Assembly: GCF_000278725.1 (NCBI RefSeq)
Contig: NZ_ALCA01000017.1
Coordinates: 1 to 19,586 of the forward strand
Length of the DNA: 19,586 bases
From: Actinomyces sp. ICM47
GTDB lineage: Bacteria > Actinomycetota > Actinomycetes > Actinomycetales > Actinomycetaceae
Direction of reading: 5' to 3'
A program made the translations under genes and the position numbers. This document shows, one piece after another, positions 14,829 through 19,586 of the stretch. How positions within the stretch are numbered: the stretch's first letter is position 1; each line of letters starts with the position of its first letter. The notes beneath the pieces were generated by a model. That model was not told the origin of the DNA. It ran no database searches and saw nothing but the letters and a program-made list of their open reading frames with translations.

Positions 14829-16529
14829 TCAGTACGTCAAGAACCCCCAGCGGATCAGGTCGCGTAGGGGTGCCTCGACCTCGGCGCGGACGTCGTCGGC
14901 CTCGACGGAAGTCAGCATCGCGACGGCCGCCACGATCTGGCCGACCGTCAGCTCACCATCCGAGGCACCCACGACCGCAGACACCGCCGACGAGACGGGC
15001 ACAGACCGGCCCAAGCCCCCGCCCTGATGCAGAATCAGCAGCTCCGGATCCGGGCTGCCCGGCACGTAGTGGCGCTCCTCGCGCACGTCCGAGGCGCGCG
15101 TCAGCACCGTGTCCCACAGCTCCGGGCCGCGCAGGGAGGCCAGCGCCCACGACACGTCCTGTCCACGCGGGGCGTGCCCATCGAGGGACAGGTCGAAGGC
15201 GCGCCTGCCGCCCGAGGCTGCCTCGGCCTCGTCGAGCCTGCGCAGCGCCACGAAACCCATGCCGATCGCGCCCGTGCCCGCGCGACGGAAATCCACCAGC
15301 CACGACGTGTAAGCGCGCTCGTAGTCGGCGCGCGCCATGAGCGGGCCACCCGAATCGCGGATCCACATGTCCACGTAGCGCGCCGGCTCGAGCACGTCAC
15401 GCTGGACGACCCACGCGTCCACGGGCAAACCGTCCAGCCACTCGTCGACACGCTGGGACCACTGCGTGTCCGGGTTGCGGCTCTCGGGAATCTCCCAGTT
15501 CGCGAGCATCTGGAGCGTGCCACCGGGTGCCATGCAATCAGGAGCGCCGCGCAGGACTGCGGCAATCAGGTTGTCGCGATCCATGCCGCCGTCACGATAC
15601 TCGTGCATGCCCGACGCGCAGCGCACGGTATCCGGCGTGATCACGAAGGGCGGATTCGTGACGATCAGATCGAAGGTCTCACCTTCGACCGGCTCGAACA
15701 GTGACCCTTCGCGCACGTCAATCTTCGTCTCGTTGAGGGCGGCGTTGAACTGGGTGAGCGCGCACGCCCTGGGCGACAGGTCGGTCGCGACGACGCGGCG
15801 CGCGTGCGTGGCCAGGTAGAGGGCCTGGATGCCGCAGCCGCAGCCCACGTCCAAGGCCGAGTCGACCTGGTCGCGCACGGTCATCTCCAGCAGCGTCCGG
15901 GTCGCCCCGCCGATGCCCATCACGTGGTGATCGGCCAACGGCTTGCCGGTCTGCCCCTCCCCCAGGTCCGAGGTCACCCACCACTCGTGCTCGCCGCCCG
16001 GCAGGGTCGCCGCGTGGGGACGCAGGTCGTACAGGGCGCGCATCCACGGGTCAGCCGCGACCTCGGGCTCGGGTTCCTCATCGGGGTCGCGCATCGTCGG
16101 CAGGGCGGGTGCCGTCGGGAACGAGGCCTCCTCCCCCTCGCCCGCCTGCGCGCGCTCACGCTTGGGCGCGGACTTGGAGCACGGGCGAGGCATGACGAGA
16201 GCGGAGGCGGCTTCGTCCTCGTCGATGGTGGCCGCGAGGCCGAGGGTCTCCAAGCCAGCCGCGCCCAGCGTCGGCAGGACCGCGTCCAGGGCCGAGGCAC
16301 GCTCGGGCTGTCCGCCGATAAAAAAACGTGTCAAGGTCGCTGCGGGGGCGTCAACGCCCGCGAGTTCGACCAGTGCGGGTAGGCGCGAATCGCGCATGAG
16401 GGCCGACAGGGCATCGTCGCTGAGCAGCTCATCAAGGGTGTCGGTCGTCCAGCTCGACGCGATGATGTCGGCGCGCAGGCGCGCAATCATGTCACGGTCG
16501 AGGGCGGGAACGGGTGCGGAAGTTGTCAT
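14829..16529 (-). CDS. Class I SAM methyltransferase (NPPF type)
   Basis: A 566-aa methyltransferase of the small-domain (MTS) type. SAM motif I is LDVGCGCGIQAL (226-237), an acidic residue ends strand 2 (ATD, D250), and motif IV is TNPPFV (291-296). NPPF enzymes methylate planar nitrogens such as glutamine N5 (HemK/PrmC) or guanine/adenine N (RlmG/RsmC). The target here is unknown. The N-terminal ~110 residues form a helical domain seen in actinobacterial homologues. A charged Pro/Glu-rich linker (about 115-160) follows, and the C-terminal ~200 residues form a further conserved domain. The ATG at 16529 has no Shine-Dalgarno but lies 6 bases after TAGTCT, suggesting leaderless translation. 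The last codons are duplicated at 10640-10711. Confidence 0.88.
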   Translation of the reverse strand: MTTSAPVPALDRDMIARLRADIIASSWTTDTLDELLSDDALSALMRDSRLPALVELAGVDAPAATLTRFFIGGQPERASALDAVLPTLGAAGLETLGLAATIDEDEAASALVMPRPCSKSAPKRERAQAGEGEEASFPTAPALPTMRDPDEEPEPEVAADPWMRALYDLRPHAATLPGGEHEWWVTSDLGEGQTGKPLADHHVMGIGGATRTLLEMTVRDQVDSALDVGCGCGIQALYLATHARRVVATDLSPRACALTQFNAALNETKIDVREGSLFEPVEGETFDLIVTNPPFVITPDTVRCASGMHEYRDGGMDRDNLIAAVLRGAPDCMAPGGTLQMLANWEIPESRNPDTQWSQRVDEWLDGLPVDAWVVQRDVLEPARYVDMWIRDSGGPLMARADYERAYTSWLVDFRRAGTGAIGMGFVALRRLDEAEAASGGRRAFDLSLDGHAPRGQDVSWALASLRGPELWDTVLTRASDVREERHYVPGSPDPELLILHQGGGLGRSVPVSSAVSAVVGASDGELTVGQIVAAVAMLTSVEADDVRAEVEAPLRDLIRWGFLTY

Positions 16530-16557
16530 GACTCTAGACTATCCCCGCGCGTACAAT
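16528..16557 (+). promoter_or_regulatory. Promoter of DUF808 gene
   Basis: TACAAT (16552-16557) is a strong -10 box, with ATGACT (16528-16533, four of six) 18 bases upstream. The start is expected near 16564, giving a leader of about 30 nt that holds AGGAGG. The -35 box overlaps the start codon of the divergent methyltransferase. Confidence 0.6.
16536..16541 (-). promoter_or_regulatory. -10 box of methyltransferase (leaderless)
   Basis: TAGTCT on the minus strand ends 6 bases before the ATG at 16529. There is no Shine-Dalgarno, so transcription likely starts on or next to the ATG. It lies inside the spacer of the divergent DUF808 promoter, so the two polymerases cannot occupy the site together. 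Confidence 0.5.
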
Positions 16558-16595
16558 GCGCGGGTACCCACACGAGGGCCATAGGAGGAAACCCC

Positions 16596-17564
16596 ATGTC
16601 CGGAGGACTTGTCGCCCTGCTCGACGATATCGCGACCCTCGCGAAGGTCACGGCCTCATCCATCGACGATGTGGCGGCCAACGCTGTCAAGGCCTCGTCC
16701 AAGGCGGTCGGCGTCGTCATCGACGACACGGCCGTCACTCCCCAATACGTGTCGGGCCTGAGTCCGGAACGCGAGCTGCCCATCATCGCTAAGATCGCGC
16801 GCGGCTCCCTTATTAATAAGCTCTTTATCATCCTACCGATTGCCCTGCTGCTCACGTGGCTGGCACCGCAGGTCTTGCCATTCCTGCTCGTCGTGGGCGG
16901 CGCGTACCTATGCTTCGAGGGCGGTGAGAAGGTCCTGGAGAAGCTCGGATGGCTGCCCGGCCATCACGAGGACCACGAGGAGAGGGGTGCTGCCTCCGCC
17001 GAGGAACTCGAAAAGAGCATCGTGTCCTCCGCGACCCGCACCGACCTGATCCTCAGCGCGGAAATCATGCTCGTCTCCATGGCCAACCTGTCGAATGAGC
17101 ACGGGGTGATGCGCGTCGCCGTCCTCATCGCGGTCGCATTCTTCATGACCTTCTTCGTGTACGGCCTGGTCGCCCTGCTGGTCAAGGCCGACGACTTCGG
17201 CGTCCACCTGGCTCGCGGCGCGCTCGACCCCGAGGACAACCGTCCCGGCCCCGTCGACAACATGGGCCGCACCATCGTGCGCATCATGCCCCACGTCTTC
17301 AACGTCATCGGCGTCGTCGGCACGGTCGCGATGCTGTGGGTCGGCGGCCACCTCGTCATCGTGAACCTCGCCGAAGTCGGCGTGGGCGTCTTCCACCACA
17401 TCCTCGAGACCGCCGAGCACGCGGTGTCCGCAGCGGGCGGCTTCGTGACCTGGCTCGTCGAGACCGTCCTGTCCGGCGTCTTCGGTGTCATTCTCGGTGC
17501 CGTCGTCGCGTGGATCGTCGTCGGGGCTTCCGCGCTCGTGCGTCGCGTGCGCGCCAAGGCCTGA
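16596..17564 (+). CDS. DUF808 (YedI-like) membrane protein
   Basis: A 322-aa inner-membrane protein of the DUF808 family, related to E. coli YedI. The N-terminus MSGGLVALLDDIATLAKV and the stretch DDTAVTPQYVSGLSPERELP (about 43-62) followed by IIAKIARGS are the family signature. Hydrophobic segments are at about 74-105, 165-200, 225-250 and 285-312. A hydrophilic loop rich in His and Glu (HHEDHEER, about 121-128) and the following acidic region could bind metal, but that is speculation. AGGAGG lies 7 bases before the ATG. The function of the family is unknown; some members are described as putative transporters. It is transcribed away from the methyltransferase and ends in its own hairpin. 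Confidence 0.92.
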   Translation: MSGGLVALLDDIATLAKVTASSIDDVAANAVKASSKAVGVVIDDTAVTPQYVSGLSPERELPIIAKIARGSLINKLFIILPIALLLTWLAPQVLPFLLVVGGAYLCFEGGEKVLEKLGWLPGHHEDHEERGAASAEELEKSIVSSATRTDLILSAEIMLVSMANLSNEHGVMRVAVLIAVAFFMTFFVYGLVALLVKADDFGVHLARGALDPEDNRPGPVDNMGRTIVRIMPHVFNVIGVVGTVAMLWVGGHLVIVNLAEVGVGVFHHILETAEHAVSAAGGFVTWLVETVLSGVFGVILGAVVAWIVVGASALVRRVRAKA

Positions 17565-17580
17565 GTTTTCCCTCTTTTTC

Positions 17581-17631
17581 ACGAGGCCGGGGCGGAGGAT
17601 GCGTGATCGCGTTCCCCTGCCCCGGCCTCGT
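17581..17631. terminator. Hairpin between DUF808 gene and sodA
   Basis: A perfect 13-bp inverted repeat, ACGAGGCCGGGGC (17581-17593) and its complement (17619-17631), with a 25-base loop, lies 17 bases after the DUF808 stop. It probably terminates that transcript and separates it from sodA. A T-rich run precedes the stem rather than following it. Confidence 0.6.
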
Positions 17632-17737
17632 CGTTGATCGCGATCCGCGAAAGGTGACACACAACCCCTTCGCAAGCCGGGACTAAAGTACTACCCTTGG
17701 AGTCAACAGCTATATGACGACGCCCAGGAGGAGCATC

Positions 17738-18421
17738 ATGACCGTCTACACCCTGCCCGACCTGCCCTACGACTACTCCGCTCTCGAACCCCACATCTCC
17801 GGGCGCATCATGGAGCTGCACCACGACAAGCACCACGCGAACTACGTGGCCGGCGCGAACACCGCGCTGGAGAAGCTTGCCGCCGCCCGTGAGGCCGGCG
17901 ACTTCGCCGCAATCAACCTGTGGGAGAAGAACCTGGCCTTCAACCTTGGCGGCCACACCAACCACTCCATCTTCTGGACCAACATGACCGGCGAAGGCGC
18001 GTCGCGCCCCGAAGGCGAGCTCGGCGCTGCCATCGACGAGTTCTTCGGCTCGTTTGAGTCCTTCCAGGCTCAGTTCGCCGCGGCCGCCCTGGGCCTGCAG
18101 GGCTCCGGCTGGGCCGTCCTCGCGTGGGACACCGTCGGCAAGCGTCTCGTGACCTACCAGATGACCGACCAGCAGGGCAACATCCCGGTCGCGACCGTGC
18201 CGTTGCTCTTGATCGACATGTGGGAGCACGCCTTCTACCTGGATTACCTCAACGTCAAGGCCGACTACGTCAAGGCCTGGTGGAACCTGGTGAACTGGGA
18301 GAACGTCGCGTCCCGCTTCCAGGCCGCCCGCCTGTCTTCCGGCCTGGTGAACGCCCACTCCGCGCTGTCCGACCTGGGTGCCCACGCGGTCGACACCGTC
18401 AAGGGCTGGTGGAAGAACTGA
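17738..18421 (+). CDS. sodA: Superoxide dismutase (Mn type)
   Basis: A 227-aa superoxide dismutase that converts superoxide to oxygen and hydrogen peroxide. The metal ligands are present: His28 (MELHH), His76 ([10 protein letters not shown]), and Asp160 and His164 ([11 protein letters not shown]). Gly-Gly at 71-72 with Gln in the DQQGN region near 145 points to Mn rather than Fe, though a cambialistic enzyme cannot be excluded. The ATG at 17738 follows AGGAGG with 6-base spacing; an ATG at 17714 lacks such a site and adds residues not found in the family. After the usual end (RFQAAR, about 198) there are 29 extra residues ending in GWWKN. It has no signal peptide. It is probably monocistronic, with a terminator 206 bases downstream. 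Confidence 0.96.
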   Translation: MTVYTLPDLPYDYSALEPHISGRIMELHHDKHHANYVAGANTALEKLAAAREAGDFAAINLWEKNLAFNLGGHTNHSIFWTNMTGEGASRPEGELGAAIDEFFGSFESFQAQFAAAALGLQGSGWAVLAWDTVGKRLVTYQMTDQQGNIPVATVPLLLIDMWEHAFYLDYLNVKADYVKAWWNLVNWENVASRFQAARLSSGLVNAHSALSDLGAHAVDTVKGWWKN

Positions 18422-18459
18422 GCGTCCGCCTCATGTGACCGTGGCCGCCGTGCGCGCCA

Positions 18460-18473
18460 CTCGCCGCGGCGAG
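18460..18473. repeat. 14-base palindrome after sodA
   Basis: CTCGCCGCGGCGAG is a perfect palindrome about 40 bases after the sodA stop. It may form a hairpin in the sodA 3' untranslated region. The rest of 18422-18627 shows no convincing gene. Confidence 0.5.
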
Positions 18474-18627
18474 ATCGGGGATCTTGCACCATTAGAGGCC
18501 TCGCGACGGCGTGTCGCCTGCGTGTCGCGGTTCTCATGACGCAATTCCCCCATGCCCCGGCGCGAGGCCCGGGCGCTGGTGGCGCTGGTAGCGCTGACGA
18601 CGCGACCACCACGACTACACACGCAGC

Positions 18628-18657
18628 AGAGGCGGGATCCTTCGGGATCCCGCCTCT
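18628..18657 (+). terminator. Intrinsic terminator of sodA
   Basis: A perfect 13-bp stem (18628-18640 with 18645-18657) is closed by a stable TTCG tetraloop and followed by TTCGTCG; the last pair borrows the first T of a TTT run. This is the strongest terminator in the window. It would give sodA a 3' untranslated region of more than 200 nt. Confidence 0.85.
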
Positions 18658-18747
18658 TTCGTCGCATTCCGGGCAAAGATTACGGAGCGGGCGGCGCACA
18701 CAAACCCCGCCACAGTGACGATTCCAGCTCTTCCGCACCGACTCAGC
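18658..18747. other. Gene-free stretch after sodA terminator
   Basis: No start site or family-like protein can be seen between the sodA terminator and the first 20-bp repeat units. The whole of 18422-19586 lacks a supported gene; it holds the terminator, repeat array 3, the 24-bp inverted repeat, a 5-bp C/G hairpin followed by TTT near 19209-19224, and the 166-bp tandem repeat. Confidence 0.5.
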
Positions 18748-19077
18748 CACACGCAGGCCCACTAACTCGCGCGCGGGTCCGCCTGCCATCGCTGCCCACG
18801 CAATCTCTTCCAGGGCAGCAAGGGGAGCCGTTGCGAATCAGCTCAGTCACATGTGCCCCCAATATTTCGCACGTGGGACCGCTCATGCGCGCGCCGGCCC
18901 TCCAATCCGCGCGCCGGCTCTTCAATCCGCACGCCGGCCCTCCAATCCACACACCGGCCCTCCAATCCGCACGCGGACCCGCTAATACGAGCTTGGGCAG
19001 ACCCGCCCACACTCCAGATAGCGGGTTTACGTGCGACATAGCGGGTTACCGCTCGCAATAGCAGGCTCACGTGCGAG
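18748..19077. repeat. Head-to-head array of 20-bp repeats (array 3)
   Basis: Seven contiguous forward units (18848-18987, one every 20 bases) are followed by a hairpin TGGGC-N6-GCCCA (18994-19009) and three inverted units (19018-19037, 19038-19057, 19058-19077). Examples: unit 18928 reads CGCACGCCGGCCCTCCAATC, and the inverted unit 19018, aligned and read on the minus strand, gives CGCACGTAAACCCGCTATCT. Two further units (18748-18787) lie exactly three periods upstream, separated by 60 degenerate bases. Shared positions match array 1. It is downstream of sodA; no gene is visible in it. Confidence 0.85.
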
Positions 19078-19103
19078 CGACGCGCTATGACAGGTACCGA
19101 TGC

Positions 19104-19178
19104 GCCCAAATCGCAGACCACTTCGCCCATAACAGCCCGTTTTCAGCGTTTTTCGCCGAGGTGGTCTGCACTTTGGGC
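19104..19178. repeat. 24-bp imperfect inverted repeat
   Basis: The arms 19104-19127 and 19155-19178 pair at 20 of 24 positions around a 27-base AT-richer loop. The uninterrupted core is GCAGACCAC/GTGGTCTGC. It could be a stable RNA hairpin, a small non-autonomous mobile element, or a protein-binding site. No target duplication was recognised. Confidence 0.75.
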
Positions 19179-19306
19179 ATGACACCACCTCGAACCGCGA
19201 TCTCACCGCCCCCGAAGGGGGTTTGCACGACCAGCATGGAGAGCACCGCAAGACCTGCTGGGCCAGGCTGTGGAACCCGTGGACTGCGGTGCCCGTGGGC
19301 GGCGGC

Positions 19307-19586
19307 AGGGCCTGGCCGGGCTAGTCACAGCGACACAAGCGCCGCCGGTGCGGAGGGCGCCGGAGGGCACGGAGGGCACGGGCGCGCTTCGAGCCGACGC
19401 ACCAATCCGCACCTACCACCGGGCGCCACTGGGTAGAGAGGCCGGATACCCAGGCGGCGGTACCCATGCGGTAGGGCCTGGCCGGGCTAGTCACAGCGAC
19501 ACAAGCGCCGCCGGTGTGGAGGGTGCCAGAGGGCACGGAGGGCACGGGCGCGCTTCGAGCCGACGCACCAATCCGCACCTACCACC
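19307..19586. repeat. 166-bp tandem direct repeat, running off the end
   Basis: Bases 19307-19420 and 19473-19586 match at 111 of 114 positions, a period of 166. The second copy is cut by the window end, so more copies may follow. Each contains a purine-rich micro-repeat (GGAGGGC/GGAGGGCAC). The period is not a multiple of three, so a conserved reading frame through the array is unlikely, although the copies carry short open frames on the minus strand. Confidence 0.9.

Noticed and set aside
10631..14892. Insertion sequence or integrative element with transposase or integrase
   Set aside because: No DDE transposase, tyrosine or serine recombinase, or terminal inverted repeats could be found between the duplicated methyltransferase ends.
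13295..15340. A 681-codon open frame on the plus strand
   Set aside because: It crosses two well-supported minus-strand genes and their intergenic gap; its protein is Arg/Gly/His-rich and matches no family.
18536..18718. A 60-codon plus-strand frame after sodA
   Set aside because: It runs straight through the sodA terminator, lacks a Shine-Dalgarno and is low-complexity.
19321..19578. An 85-codon minus-strand frame in the 166-bp repeat
   Set aside because: The repeat period is not a multiple of three, so the frame changes between copies; there is no ribosome site and no family likeness.

Overview
This is a high-GC chromosomal segment of an actinobacterium. The gene set, the Lys/Thr-rich topoisomerase I tail, the leaderless promoters and the protein similarities fit Actinomycetaceae (Actinomyces/Schaalia-like). 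That placement is inference; no rRNA or phylogenetic marker was compared.

Left part (1-7018) lies on the minus strand. Read 5'->3' on that strand it holds topA (DNA topoisomerase I), tmk (thymidylate kinase with an unusual acidic tail), holB (DNA polymerase III delta'), a secreted or membrane-anchored TAP-like alpha/beta hydrolase, and tRNA-Thr(CGU) with a strong hairpin behind it. topA, tmk and holB overlap by 1-4 bases and form a tight DNA-replication operon. The hydrolase appears to have its own leaderless promoter.

Middle part (7019-10283) lies on the plus strand. It has two tandem paralogues of a DUF1266 family, each 341 aa from homologous GTG codons with matching leaderless-type promoters. 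A YjdF-like protein follows, with a leader of about 120 nt that may be structured.

The 522-base convergent gap 10284-10805 has no gene. It carries two head-to-head arrays of 19-20 bp degenerate repeats and a relic of a methyltransferase gene's 3' end. Then on the minus strand come a SWIM zinc-finger protein and a large HEAT-like DUF6493-type protein with a 4-base GTGA overlap, and upstream of them a class I methyltransferase with an NPPF motif. The methyltransferase's 3' end is duplicated on the far side of the SWIM/DUF6493 module, which suggests the module was inserted or rearranged.

Right part: a divergent DUF808 (YedI-like) membrane protein and a Mn-type superoxide dismutase lie on the plus strand. 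They are followed by about 1.16 kb without a convincing gene, which contains the sod terminator, a third array of the same 20-bp repeat, a 24-bp inverted repeat and a 166-bp tandem repeat running off the window end.

The most unusual signal is the repeat family. About 18 units share the pattern CGCACGYnnRCCCnnnnATn and run in exact 20-base phase. In each array, forward units face inverted units across a small hairpin. It occurs at 10288-10436 and 18748-19077, and a related 19-base version lies at 10445-10543. It is not CRISPR, since there are no spacers and no cas genes, and at the first locus it lies between convergent genes. I do not recognise it.
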